The notes: generated from the letters alone by a model not told the origin. A stretch of DNA of 64,000 bases from Paenibacillus sp. JQZ6Y-1 (GCF_040719145.1 NZ_JBFDUZ010000001.1:1612001-1676000); one strand, 5' to 3'; shown: positions 1 to 8,739, counted from the first letter of the stretch. Program-made: numbers and translations.

Positions 1-125
1 GAACTGGCTAAACAATTGCTATGCTGAATATGAGTATTGTACCCATTGGAATCAGCGATCTGCTAACCTCGCGAAAGAGGAATATCCTGTTTCATGTATC
101 TAATGGAGCTCGATATTTGCTTGGT

Positions 126-551
126 TTAGTAGAAATCAGATGTTCCATCCTGTTGGAATGTAGGCGACCAGTAATCTGTACCGGTATCCGTCGACTCCCC
201 AATGGACATAATGATTGCAAATACAACAAATGCAATCAAGGCGACGTGCATCAGAAAACCGATAATGGCACAAATCAGCCCACTGATTGCCATGCCTCTG
301 CCGCCTTCCATACGTCGCGAAATTTCCTTAAGTGCTAGAATACCAAAAATGACACCTAGTATCCCGAGAATGATACCAATCCCCGGTAAAAAGAAAATCG
401 TCACAATTGATGAGATACCAAGCACGAGCGCAGCGATGGCTTTGCCGTTGTTTGGGCGTGGTCCATAAGGATAGTATGGATCATAGTTACCGTAAGGGGG
501 TTGAGAATCGTACGGTGGCGGTGATTGATAGGGTGGGCGGTTCGGGTCCAT
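126..551 (-). CDS. Small DUF4190-like membrane protein with Pro/Tyr-rich N-terminus
   Basis: The 141-residue product begins with about 35 residues rich in Pro and Tyr (repeated PPY motifs), followed by two hydrophobic segments at about 38-74 and 87-116 separated by a short basic loop (KEISRRMEGG). This cytosolic Pro-rich tail plus two glycine-rich membrane helices is typical of DUF4190-type proteins of Gram-positive bacteria, whose function is not known. I chose the ATG at 551 because GGAGG lies just upstream; an in-frame start 30 codons earlier has no such site and would add an unrelated extension. It stands alone, with no clear partner. Family assignment is by resemblance only. Confidence 0.75.
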   Translation of the reverse strand: MDPNRPPYQSPPPYDSQPPYGNYDPYYPYGPRPNNGKAIAALVLGISSIVTIFFLPGIGIILGILGVIFGILALKEISRRMEGGRGMAISGLICAIIGFLMHVALIAFVVFAIIMSIGESTDTGTDYWSPTFQQDGTSDFY

Positions 552-750
552 AGTTGTTCCTCCTTCATCTATATGTATATGCGGAATTCCGTCTGTGGTG
601 ATTCGGCTATATACTATGTATTCAACCATCTTTTCTATCATAGCAACATTTTTCTAGAAAAGCATACCCATACATACTATTTATTTATAAAAAGGTTTCA
701 AGATTGTGCGCAATCGCTAGAATTTGCCGTACGTCGCTAATGAGTGGACA

Positions 751-784
751 TAAAAATAGGACCTTTCGCAAAGGGAAAGGTCCT
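751..784 (-). terminator. Intrinsic terminator of the 832-1299 gene
   Basis: A perfect 10-bp stem (AGGACCTTTC / GAAAGGTCCT) with a 7-nt loop is followed, reading the minus strand, by ATTTTTA. It lies just downstream of the minus-strand gene ending at 832. Confidence 0.8.
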
Positions 785-831
785 GATCGTGAACGGCTAC
801 GCGATACAAGATGCGTTTGCCGGTGTAATCA

Positions 832-1299
832 TTACATAGAGCTGGATACGGAGCTTGGCAACGGACGAGTCATGTTCAGATAAGCAGCAGTTAATTCTTC
901 AAACCATTGTTTGTCTTTGACTACCAATGCGAGATCAATCATCGCTTTGAGTTGTTCGGCTTCCAGTGCAACATGATCTTGGAAGGAAATCTCAGCTGTT
1001 GCATATACTTCGCCATGTGCATCTTGTTTCATGAATACGCGGATCGTGCTGTCCATATATTCTTGACGCAGGAAGTAGATGACTTCGCTCATCAGAATCG
1101 GGCGGGAGTGTGTAGGATATACGCAGTCCATAACTTTAACCCAGTAATGCTTGTTGGACAATTCTACTTCGCCTTCGGTATTGATCAGGCGGCTGTCTGC
1201 TTCAATATGATAGTTGAGTTCCATGGATTGTACAGGGAAGTTGCGGTTCAATTGTTTATGGAGGACAGCATAAATTTGCTTTTCGTTTAATGTAATCAT
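832..1299 (-). CDS. Hypothetical protein, 155 aa
   Basis: I do not recognise this family. The product is soluble, with no signal peptide or membrane segment, mixed alpha/beta character and an acidic to neutral composition, ending in a Ser-rich tail (LPSSVSSSM). The start at 1299 is preferred because AAAGGA sits nine bases upstream; a Met three codons earlier abuts the ribosome site and the longer 176-codon reading has none. It is monocistronic and followed by its own terminator at 751-784. The good ribosome site and terminator support a real gene; function is unknown. Confidence 0.7.
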   Translation of the reverse strand: MITLNEKQIYAVLHKQLNRNFPVQSMELNYHIEADSRLINTEGEVELSNKHYWVKVMDCVYPTHSRPILMSEVIYFLRQEYMDSTIRVFMKQDAHGEVYATAEISFQDHVALEAEQLKAMIDLALVVKDKQWFEELTAAYLNMTRPLPSSVSSSM

Positions 1300-1554
1300 G
1301 CCAATCATTCCTTTGCTATATTCTCGGATTGTTAAGTTATGGTGCCTGACGATTCGTCGCATGAGGCAGTGTCGGTCGCTGTCTGTCCATAAGTCTCATT
1401 CAGCGTTTAAGTGTTAAGTGAAAGTGTGTTTTACCTGTCGTTGAATAAATATATCGGTCAATAGTCACGGATATTGTATAGTATTTATGTCGAAAAAGAT
1501 AAAAAAATGCTGAAAATGTTAAATTTTATAGCAAAAGCAAACGGAGGAACCATC

Positions 1555-2079
1555 GTGCCAACTATTCCTGATCATGTACAATCCCAACTAGATATCCTGT
1601 TTATCGGCTTCAATCCTAGTCTTCGTTCTGGTGAAGTAGGTCATCATTATGCGAACCCGCGCAATCGGTTTTGGCAGATTTTGTATCGTTCTGGCTTGAC
1701 ACCTCGTCTATATCTGCCCGACGAGGATAGTGATCTGCTGGAGCTGGGGTATGGATTTACCAATATTGTGTCGCGTCCTACCCGCGGTATAGATGATATT
1801 TTGCCAGAAGAATATGCTCAGGGACGATTGGAGTTGAGAGCCAAGCTAACGGAATATCGTCCGCATATCGCTTGTTTTGTCGGAAAGGGTGTATATACGC
1901 AGTACAGTAAAAAAGCAAAAGCGCCTTGGGGATTTCAGAATGAGTCGATTACGGAAGGTGTGCGTGAATTTGTTGCGCCATCCTCTAGTGGGTTAGTTCG
2001 CATGCCGCTGGATGATATTGTCGATATTTATCGCGAATTAAAGGAAGAACTGGATGTGTGGAAAGAAGGACAAGCATAG
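1555..2079 (+). CDS. mug: G/U mismatch-specific uracil-DNA glycosylase (Mug/TDG type)
   Basis: The product (174 aa) matches the Mug branch of the uracil-DNA glycosylase superfamily, which removes uracil or ethenocytosine opposite guanine. Visible motifs are the active-site loop GFNPSLRSG near residue 18 (GINPGL in classical Mug), HHYANPRNRFW near 30-40 for base recognition, and SSSGLVRMP near 144 matching the NPSGLSR DNA-intercalation loop. The start is the GTG at 1555, eight bases after ACGGAGG; the upstream in-frame ATG at 1474 has no ribosome site. Length is normal for Mug. The gene is alone, divergent from 832-1299. Confidence 0.88.
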   Translation: MPTIPDHVQSQLDILFIGFNPSLRSGEVGHHYANPRNRFWQILYRSGLTPRLYLPDEDSDLLELGYGFTNIVSRPTRGIDDILPEEYAQGRLELRAKLTEYRPHIACFVGKGVYTQYSKKAKAPWGFQNESITEGVREFVAPSSSGLVRMPLDDIVDIYRELKEELDVWKEGQA

Positions 2080-2256
2080 ATTATTGTTCAAGTGATGCTT
2101 GCTGATGAAGTTTCATAGGATGTAGAAGTTTACATGGATTTGATTGAAGTTAACGATGAGATCATGATTATTTGGTATAAGTTATGTATCGGTTTACATG
2201 CAAGCATTTTAAATTGCAAATGAATTGACTTTTAAAATATTTTACGCTTTAATTAT

Positions 2257-2276
2257 ATAGACCAATCGTTATAATT
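2257..2276 (+). promoter_or_regulatory. LmrA/YxaF-type operator upstream of the TetR-efflux operon
   Basis: ATAGACCAATCGTTATAATT lies between a weak promoter (TTGACT at 2225, TTTAAT at 2248, 17-bp spacer) and the TetR gene start. As I recall the published Bacillus subtilis LmrA/YxaF box (AWAGACCRKTCWMTATAWTT), 17 of 20 positions agree. Its place just upstream of a YxaF-like repressor and a drug exporter fits autorepression. Confidence 0.6.
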
Positions 2277-2285
2277 GGACGGGCG

Positions 2286-2897
2286 ATGAAAAAGGATGTG
2301 ATGAGATTGGGCGAAAAGTCCAATGCGAAGGAACAAATTATCGATACGGCAGCCCGGCTGTTCTTTTCACAGGGATACCATGCGACAGGGCTCAGCCAGA
2401 TTATTAAGGAAAGCGAAACTCCAAAAGGATCGCTGTATCATTATTTTCCGAATGGTAAGGAGCAACTGGCCCTCGTGTGTATACAGGAGGCCAATAAGCA
2501 TGTCACGGCAAAGTTCCAGCACACCTTTGGCAAGCATGAGCGAACAGGTGACGCTGTTTATCATTTTGTACATGATATGGCGCTGGAAACGGAAGCGTCG
2601 GGATATACTGGCTTTATTCCGTTTAGTTTCTGGGCGGCGGTGGAAACGTCTTGCATTAGTGATGCGCTACGGACGGCGTGCAAGCAGGTGTTTGCCGATT
2701 GGCAGCAAATTATTGCGGAGCGTCTGCTACTAGAGGGTGCAAGTCCAGAGGAGGCACAGGATGGCGGTTTACTAACGCTGTCCATGATGGAAGGCGCACT
2801 CATTATCAGCCTGACCAACCAGAATAACAAGCCGCTGCTGACGGCTGCGAAATATTTATCCATGGTCATGAAAAGCTATGGAGATTCAGTAAAATAA
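2286..2897 (+). CDS. TetR/AcrR family repressor, LmrA/YxaF subgroup
   Basis: The N-terminal 60 residues form a TetR helix-turn-helix (AKEQIIDTAARLFFSQGYHATGLSQII...GSLYHYF). The C-terminal part carries the ligand domain typical of the LmrA/YxaF subgroup, including FIPFSFWAAVETS and the LSMMEGALI helix. These repressors sense drugs or flavonoids and control drug efflux or dioxygenase genes in Bacillus. The major facilitator gene begins 39 bases downstream, so the two are probably one operon, and a box resembling the LmrA/YxaF operator lies at 2257-2276. The start is not certain: ATG at 2286 has a poor ribosome site, and ATG 2301 or TTG 2307 are alternatives. Confidence 0.87.
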   Translation: MKKDVMRLGEKSNAKEQIIDTAARLFFSQGYHATGLSQIIKESETPKGSLYHYFPNGKEQLALVCIQEANKHVTAKFQHTFGKHERTGDAVYHFVHDMALETEASGYTGFIPFSFWAAVETSCISDALRTACKQVFADWQQIIAERLLLEGASPEEAQDGGLLTLSMMEGALIISLTNQNNKPLLTAAKYLSMVMKSYGDSVK

Positions 2898-2936
2898 CTA
2901 CACATAGACAGAAAGATTGTCAAGGAGGATGGGCAC

Positions 2937-4430
2937 GTGGATGCTTCCATGAAAAATGATTCTGCACAGAATCAACAAGAAACAACGCAATATAAGGTGG
3001 CACCGATTTTGTTCGCCATGCTGCTGAGTGGATTTATCGGCCTATTCGGCGAAACGGCGTTAAATGTAGCGATTACGCCGCTTATGGGTGTATTGGGTAT
3101 AGGAGCGACTACGATTCAATGGCTGACCACTGGCTACTTGCTCGTCATGGGTATTCTTGTTCCCGTATCAGGCTTGTTGCTGCAATGGTTTTCGACAAGA
3201 CAGCTGTTCACCACGTCACTGATCTTCTCGATTGCTGGTACGCTGGTGGCGGCGATGGCGCCAAGCTTTGAAGTATTGATGATTGCACGTTTGCTGCAAG
3301 CGGTCGGTACGGCATTGCTGCTGCCATTGATGTTTAATACCATTCTCGTTATTTTCCCAGTAGAAAAGCGCGGTTCTGCGATGGGATTGATTGGTCTCGT
3401 TATTATGTTCGCTCCGGCAAGTGGGCCAGCCATCTCAGGTCTGATTCTGGCGAATCTGACATGGCACTGGATTTTCTGGATTTCACTGCCGTTCTTCATT
3501 ATCTCGCTGCTGTTCGGTCTGAAATTCCTGCCGAACATCTCGCGTCTGACTAAGCCGAAGATCGATGTATTGTCGATTGTGCTGTCTACGCTTGGATTTG
3601 GCGGAATCGTATACGGATTCAGTAGCGCTGGTGGACACGGGGATGCAGGTAGCGGTTGGAGCAATCCTATTGTTATTGTGACACTCGCGATTGGAGTTAT
3701 TTCCTTGCTCCTATTCAGTATCCGTCAGCTACGGATGGAGCAACCGATGATTGATCTGCGCGCGTTCCGTTATCCGATGTTTACGATTGGCTTGATCCTT
3801 GTCTTCATTTGTATGATGATGATTTTGTCATCGATGCTGATTTTGCCAATGTACTTGCAGCAAGGATTGGCACTGACAGCTCTGGCAGCAGGCTTGATTC
3901 TACTTCCAGGAAGTCTGCTGAACGGTTTCCTGTCGCCAGTCATGGGTCGTTTGTTTGACAAATTCGGTCCGAAATGGCTCGTAACGATTGGTATGGCAGT
4001 GGTAGCAGTTGTGCTGTTTATTTATACAAGTATTGATGCGTCTACGCCGGTTGGTCTGATTATTACGCTGCATATCTTTATGATGGTCGGCATTTCGATG
4101 ATTATGATGCCAGCGCAGACCAATGGTCTGAATCAGCTGCCAAGTCACTTCTATCCGCATGGTACGGCAATTATGAATACTCTTCAACAAGTGGCAGGTG
4201 CGATTGGTACAGCCCTGGCAGTAAGTATTCTGAGTGCTGGTCAAGCTAGCTATCTTAGCGGTGTTGCTGATCCGTCCAGCCAAGCGAATCAAGCGATGGC
4301 ATTTACAACTGGTATCCAGCACTCCTTTATCTTTGCGCTGGTGCTGGCGATTGTTGGACTGGTCTGCTCGTTCTTTGTGAAACGTGTCATTGTGAACAAG
4401 CAAGCAGGCGCACAAGGTCCGATGCACTAA
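2937..4430 (+). CDS. MFS drug:H+ antiporter, DHA2 (14-TM) family
   Basis: The 497-residue product has about 14 hydrophobic segments and matches the EmrB/LmrB branch of drug:proton antiporters in the cytoplasmic membrane. Recognisable parts are ALNVAITPLM in the first helix, TTIQWLTTGYLLVMGILVPVSGLL, and the motif C-like GLIGLVIMFAPASGPAISGLIL typical of antiporters. Translation starts at GTG 2937, nine bases after AGGAGG. It follows the LmrA-like repressor by 39 bases, the usual lmrAB arrangement, so expression is likely derepressed by a substrate drug. Substrate specificity cannot be read from the sequence. Confidence 0.9.
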   Translation: MDASMKNDSAQNQQETTQYKVAPILFAMLLSGFIGLFGETALNVAITPLMGVLGIGATTIQWLTTGYLLVMGILVPVSGLLLQWFSTRQLFTTSLIFSIAGTLVAAMAPSFEVLMIARLLQAVGTALLLPLMFNTILVIFPVEKRGSAMGLIGLVIMFAPASGPAISGLILANLTWHWIFWISLPFFIISLLFGLKFLPNISRLTKPKIDVLSIVLSTLGFGGIVYGFSSAGGHGDAGSGWSNPIVIVTLAIGVISLLLFSIRQLRMEQPMIDLRAFRYPMFTIGLILVFICMMMILSSMLILPMYLQQGLALTALAAGLILLPGSLLNGFLSPVMGRLFDKFGPKWLVTIGMAVVAVVLFIYTSIDASTPVGLIITLHIFMMVGISMIMMPAQTNGLNQLPSHFYPHGTAIMNTLQQVAGAIGTALAVSILSAGQASYLSGVADPSSQANQAMAFTTGIQHSFIFALVLAIVGLVCSFFVKRVIVNKQAGAQGPMH

Positions 4431-4527
4431 GAGAGCGTCTATTTTGCTTGAGCGAATCCGATGAATTGGATATAAATACTGGGATTCTGATTCGATTGAG
4501 AGAATACTAGAATGAGATTACACATAG

Positions 4528-4566
4528 CCTCGGTCTTCAAATGATGAAGATCGGGGTTATTTTGTA
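4528..4566 (+). terminator. Terminator of the TetR-MFS operon
   Basis: A 12-bp stem (CCTCGGTCTTCA / TGAAGATCGGGG, two G-U pairs, 5-nt loop) followed by TTATTTTG lies about 100 bases after the exporter stop codon. Confidence 0.8.
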
Positions 4567-4723
4567 TGAAGATTGCAGTTATGTTTTGATATCAGCTTTT
4601 GTCTTGAAGCATAATGGAGAGAGGCTGGATTCATGCTTACCGCTAAGGGTGAACTTCAACCATTTCGCTGCACTCTGAATTTTGATATGCTGAATCCACT
4701 TTTCAATTACAGGAGGTTTTTTC

Positions 4724-5341
4724 ATGATTACGATTGATCCGCAATCTATTACCAATATTCAAAATTACAAGCTTGTGACCGGTTCTGTGATTCCGCGTCC
4801 GATCGCATGGGTCAGCACCTTATCGGAAACGGATGTATATAATATTGCACCGTTTAGTTATTTTAACATCGTTGCCTCTGATCCGCCGATTGTATCGGTG
4901 TCGGTTGCGCGGCGCGAAGGGCAGATGAAGGATACAGCACGCAACATTATCGCTCGCGAAGAATTGGTGATTCATGTTGTCAGTGAAGAATTGACAGAGC
5001 AAATGAATATGACCGGCGCAACGCTGCCACCGGATCAAAGTGAATTGGAATTGACCAATCTTACAACAGTACCAAGCGATAAAATCGCTGTGCCGGGAAT
5101 CGCCGAAGCGCTTGTACGCTTTGAATGCAAATTGGAAAAGCATATCCCGATCCAAAACGATCAAGGTGAAATTGTACAGGATCTGCTGCTTGCACGTATC
5201 CTGTGGTATCATTTTGATGAAAAGGTGATTGATGCCGACAAGTTTTACATTCATGCCGCCGAACTGAAACCGGTAGCACGTATTGCTGGGAATGAATACG
5301 CACGTTTGACAGATCCGTTTGTTGTAGAGCGTCCGCTTTAA
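4724..5341 (+). CDS. Flavin reductase family protein (FMN-binding split barrel)
   Basis: The 205-residue product matches the DIM6/NtaB-type flavin reductase fold: NYKLVTGSVIPRPIAWVST near residues 14-32, then NIAPFSYFNIVASDPPIVSVSV, which forms the FMN site. Such proteins bind FMN and may supply reduced flavin or reduce small substrates; the true substrate is unknown. AGGAGG seven bases before ATG 4724 supports the start. The next gene (HemD-like) follows 61 bases later with a TTG start, so the two may be cotranscribed. No partner monooxygenase is adjacent. Confidence 0.85.
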   Translation: MITIDPQSITNIQNYKLVTGSVIPRPIAWVSTLSETDVYNIAPFSYFNIVASDPPIVSVSVARREGQMKDTARNIIAREELVIHVVSEELTEQMNMTGATLPPDQSELELTNLTTVPSDKIAVPGIAEALVRFECKLEKHIPIQNDQGEIVQDLLLARILWYHFDEKVIDADKFYIHAAELKPVARIAGNEYARLTDPFVVERPL

Positions 5342-5402
5342 TTCAATAGGCAAAAAAGCTATCGGAACCGTTTTGGCAAAACAGACAGAGGGGGAGCATG
5401 TT

Positions 5403-6218
5403 TTGACCAGAGCTATGGAAGGAAAAACAATCGTCATCGGAGGTTCGCGTAAGCTGGACGAGATGACATCACTGATTGTGAAGCAGGGCGCACAGGCTGT
5501 CGTTCGTTCGCTTCAAGGAATGACCATGTTTAAGGAAGAGGAAATGGAGCAGGAGCTGAGACAGGTCATCGCAGATAAGCCCGATTGGTTTGTATTTACA
5601 ACTGGAATCGGAACAGCAGCATTGTTTGCAGCTGCGGATCGTCTTGGTATTGGCGAAGCGTTCCGCGAAACGGTACGGGGTGCACGTATTGCCATTCGCG
5701 GCTACAAGACGTACAGTGCTCTCAAATCTGAGGAACTTGCACCGGATGTGCGCGATTCTGATGGTACGGTTCGAGGGCTAGAGGAGCAATTGGAGTCAGT
5801 GGATTTGCACGGGGCGCGTATCTGGGTGCAGCTGCATGGCGAACCTGCGCCGACACTTGTTTCTTTTTTGGAGCAAAAGGGGGCTGCTAGCGTTCACACG
5901 CTGCTACCGTATCTGAGCATCCCGCCCGAACCGGATACACTAGAGCAGTTGCGGCGAGAGATTGAGCAGCAGACGGTGCATGCTATTTGCTTTACAACGG
6001 CAGTACAGGTGCGGCATCTATTCGTTCATGCTACAGAACATGGATATGCAGAGCAGCTGCGTGAAGCGCTGCATGGTCCGATATTAGCAGTATCTGTTGG
6101 CAAAGTTACCTCCGAAGCGCTTCGTCAGGAGCAGATTACACGCATTGTTGCGCCAGATAATGAGCGTATGGGTGCAATGATTGTTGAAATGGCGCGTTAC
6201 TATGAGCAGCAGTCCTGA
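5403..6218 (+). CDS. hemD: Uroporphyrinogen-III synthase (HemD) family protein
   Basis: The product (about 271 aa) matches the HemD family, which closes hydroxymethylbilane to uroporphyrinogen III. It shows the two-lobe pattern: KTIVIGGSRKLDEMTSLI at the N-terminus, WFVFTTGIGTAALFAAADRLG in lobe one, and AICFTTAVQVRHLFVHA plus LAVSVGKVTSEALRQEQI in lobe two. No ATG has a matching ribosome site in frame. I prefer TTG 5403, six bases after GAGGGGGAG; an upstream TTG at 5373 and ATG 5415 are alternatives. It is separated from any hem cluster, next to a flavin reductase, so it may be a paralogue with a non-heme role. Confidence 0.75.
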   Translation: MTRAMEGKTIVIGGSRKLDEMTSLIVKQGAQAVVRSLQGMTMFKEEEMEQELRQVIADKPDWFVFTTGIGTAALFAAADRLGIGEAFRETVRGARIAIRGYKTYSALKSEELAPDVRDSDGTVRGLEEQLESVDLHGARIWVQLHGEPAPTLVSFLEQKGAASVHTLLPYLSIPPEPDTLEQLRREIEQQTVHAICFTTAVQVRHLFVHATEHGYAEQLREALHGPILAVSVGKVTSEALRQEQITRIVAPDNERMGAMIVEMARYYEQQS

Positions 6219-6396
6219 TCTTCAGGGCTGCTGTTTGTTTATGATTGTGCGAAATTGGGTTTTGCGGGTAAATGAAAGTATACTATAAAGTAATGAAGCA
6301 ACCTACGTTCTGTCCGCAGTAAGGATGGGCGGTACTTTACCTTGCATTACAGTTGAATAGTAGCAGACATAACCACAATAGACGGGAGAGGATTAT

Positions 6397-7338
6397 ATGA
6401 GTACACAATGGACAGTAGAGCAAATACCTGATCTTACAGATAAGCGGGTTGTCATTACCGGCGGCAGTGGTGGTCTTGGACTAGAGACCGCAAGAGCATT
6501 GGCTGCACATGGAGCAAGCCTGATATTAGCGGTACGGAATTTGAAAAAGGGTCATCAGGCAGCAGTCGAGCTACTGCATCAATATCCTCGATCCAAGGTT
6601 GAAGTCATGCACTTGGATCTCGCTGACCTCGAAAGTGTACATCAGTTTAGCCAAACCTATATCCAGCGTTATTCATCGCTAGACATCCTGATCAACAATG
6701 CAGGAGTGATGATTCCGCCGCTTGGACGAACAGTGCAGGGCTTTGAGCTGCAATTTGGCAGTAACCATCTCGGTCACTTTGCACTGACTGGTGAGCTGCT
6801 GCCGGTGCTGCTGGATACACCAGACTCGCGTGTAATTACCCTGAGCAGTATCGCTGCACGCAGTGGATACATTTATTTCAACAATCTGAACGCTCAGATT
6901 GGTTATAGCGCGATGAAATTTTATGGTCAAAGCAAGCTTGCCAACCTGCTATTCGCCCGCGAACTGCAAAAACGCCTGCAAGCAACCGGCGCATCAACGA
7001 TCAGCATCGCCGCCCATCCCGGCGTCGCCAACACCAACCTGATCTCCCGCGGCTCTGGACAAAAAGCCGGCAAAGCCGCAAGCTTCCTGTGGGGCTTAGT
7101 CAGCCAATCCGCCGAAATGGGTGCCCTGCCAACATTATATGCAGCTACAAACCCATCGCTAAAAGGCGGCGAATACATCGGTCCCGACGGTAAAGGTAGC
7201 CGCAAAGGCTACCCACACATCGACCGCACCTTCGAACACAAATACAACGCCACCACCGCCGACAAGCTCTGGAAACTCTCCGAAGACATGACCGGCGTCT
7301 ACTACCAATTCCGCCAACCACAAGCCATCGAAGAATAA
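6397..7338 (+). CDS. Short-chain dehydrogenase/reductase, retinol dehydrogenase-like
   Basis: The 313-residue product is a classical/extended SDR: TGGSGGLGLETARALAAHG nucleotide loop near residues 21-39, LDILINNAGVM near 100, Ser in ITLSSIAAR, and the YGQSK catalytic motif. It resembles bacterial retinol dehydrogenase or protochlorophyllide reductase-like SDRs that use NADP(H); the substrate is unknown. GGGAGAGG precedes ATG 6397. From about 6940 to the end, the coding strand becomes unusually C-rich and G-poor, and this bias continues into the intergenic repeat at 7519-7709. Confidence 0.85.
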   Translation: MSTQWTVEQIPDLTDKRVVITGGSGGLGLETARALAAHGASLILAVRNLKKGHQAAVELLHQYPRSKVEVMHLDLADLESVHQFSQTYIQRYSSLDILINNAGVMIPPLGRTVQGFELQFGSNHLGHFALTGELLPVLLDTPDSRVITLSSIAARSGYIYFNNLNAQIGYSAMKFYGQSKLANLLFARELQKRLQATGASTISIAAHPGVANTNLISRGSGQKAGKAASFLWGLVSQSAEMGALPTLYAATNPSLKGGEYIGPDGKGSRKGYPHIDRTFEHKYNATTADKLWKLSEDMTGVYYQFRQPQAIEE

Positions 7339-7518
7339 GTACCAATCCGCTACGTATCCATAGTTACTACAATCAAACAAATAAGAGCAATAATTCCAAA
7401 ATGGCTGTACGATGAACAAAATCGTACAGCCATAAAATATTTCACATCACAAACACCAAACAGTACAGTCTCTATATCTACTCAACCTATCCCATCACCT
7501 GCTACCTCTTTTGCTGAA

Positions 7519-7709
7519 GTGGTTTGGGATGCAGCGCATTAGATGTACGCTCGGCGGAGGGAAGGGAATTAGGGAAAAGGGCGACCTTGGAGCTGCGGGA
7601 ATCTTCATTCTTTCCCCATTCCAAAAGATTCCCGCGGCTCCACTGGAGTCCCGTTCCCTAATCCCTTCCCGCAGCCAAGTAACTCCAATGCGCAATGTAC
7701 CCAAACCAC
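7519..7709. repeat. Dispersed palindromic intergenic repeat, copy 1 (short form)
   Basis: A 191-bp imperfect inverted repeat. Inner arms of about 50 bp (left from GGAGGGAAGGGAATTAGGG to GCGGGAATCTT, right from AAGATTCCCGCGGCTCC to CCCTTCCCGCAG) flank a roughly 19-nt loop. The outermost 10 bp, GTGGTTTGGG and CCCAAACCAC, are perfect complements. Copies 2 and 3 lie at 25915-26142 and 51898-52171 in the same orientation. This copy lacks an internal segment of about 75 bp present in the other two. The surrounding intergenic DNA (7339-7809) is G-poor on the + strand and holds no other gene. Open frames on both strands here merely reflect the palindrome. Confidence 0.85.
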
Positions 7710-7809
7710 CCATGCAGCATGAAAACAAATGGACTTTTCATGAAAACCTATATTCTCATGTCAGCTTGTGTTAAAATAGGGTCATATTAAGCGAAGGAGA
7801 ATCACTCAC

Positions 7810-8619
7810 ATGACTATACCCAAAACGTTAACGATAGCCGGCTCGGATACGAGCGGCGGTGCAGGCATACAGGCAGATCTGAAAACTTTTCAGGAACTAG
7901 GCGTGTACGGCATGACCGTACTGACTACCATCGTGGCGATGGAGCCAAAAACGTGGAATCATCAAGTATTTCCGGTAGATTTGGGCGTAGTCGAAGCCCA
8001 ATTGCGCACGGTTATGGAAGGTATCGGTTTTGATGCGGTGAAAACAGGGATGCTTGGTTCGGTCGAAATTATTGAGCTGGCAGCCAACTACTTGAAGCGT
8101 TTCCCTCTGAACCGTATCGTGATTGATCCGGTTATGGTTTGCAAAGGCACAGACGAAGTGCTGCAACCAGAAAATACGGAAGCGATGCTGGAGCTTCTGA
8201 TTCCGGGTGCGGATCTCGTGACGCCAAACCTGTTCGAAGCGTCCCAACTGGCAAAAACGCCTTTGATTCGTACCGAGGATGAAATGAAGGAAGCAGCTGT
8301 GCGGATTTACGAGCGCGGCGCCAAGCATGTACTCATCAAAACACGCGGTAAAGTGAAAGAAGGCAAAGCGCTGGATCTGCTGTACGATGGCAAAAACTTT
8401 GACTGGTTTGAAGTGGATGCAATCGCAACGGAATTTACACACGGTGCAGGCTGCACGACATCTGCTGCTGTAACCGCAGGTCTTGCCAAAGGTCTGACGG
8501 TCAAAGAATCCTACAGTGAAGCCAAAAACTTCATCACGCAGGCGATTGCTAACGGCTTCCGTCTGAATGAATTTGTTGGACCAACGCTGCATGCAGCACA
8601 TCGTCTGCAATTGAGCTAA
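7810..8619 (+). CDS. pdxK: Pyridoxal/pyridoxine/HMP kinase, PdxK (ThiD-like ribokinase fold)
   Basis: The 269-residue product closely matches Bacillus PdxK, a ThiD-like kinase that phosphorylates pyridoxal (and HMP) for vitamin B6 salvage in the cytosol. Key parts: LTIAGSDTSGGAGIQADLKTFQ near residues 7-28, VYGMTVLTTIVAMEP, VVIDPVMVCKG-like segment with Cys111, and HGAGCTTSAA with Cys215. The two cysteines correspond to residues of the active-site lid in the B. subtilis enzyme. AAGGAGAATCACTCAC precedes ATG 7810. It appears monocistronic or followed by the lipoprotein gene. Confidence 0.9.
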   Translation: MTIPKTLTIAGSDTSGGAGIQADLKTFQELGVYGMTVLTTIVAMEPKTWNHQVFPVDLGVVEAQLRTVMEGIGFDAVKTGMLGSVEIIELAANYLKRFPLNRIVIDPVMVCKGTDEVLQPENTEAMLELLIPGADLVTPNLFEASQLAKTPLIRTEDEMKEAAVRIYERGAKHVLIKTRGKVKEGKALDLLYDGKNFDWFEVDAIATEFTHGAGCTTSAAVTAGLAKGLTVKESYSEAKNFITQAIANGFRLNEFVGPTLHAAHRLQLS

Positions 8620-8739
8620 ACGTCTACAGGCAGTGATTTTCCATCCTCCGAAGCAGGCTACAGCTGTCGCTTCACCAAGATCACTTTTCGTTGAACCACA
8701 GGTTTAACATTCGCAAGCACTGGAAATGGAGGAACTTCA

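Noticed and set aside
21-338. A 105-codon frame at the left edge
   Set aside because: It overlaps the well-supported minus-strand membrane protein gene and lacks a ribosome site and recognisable protein features.
7495-7774. Two opposed frames sharing a GAAGIF-like peptide, also seen at 26056-26238
   Set aside because: They are the two strands of the palindromic repeat, so the similar peptides follow from the DNA palindrome. No ribosome sites or conserved protein.
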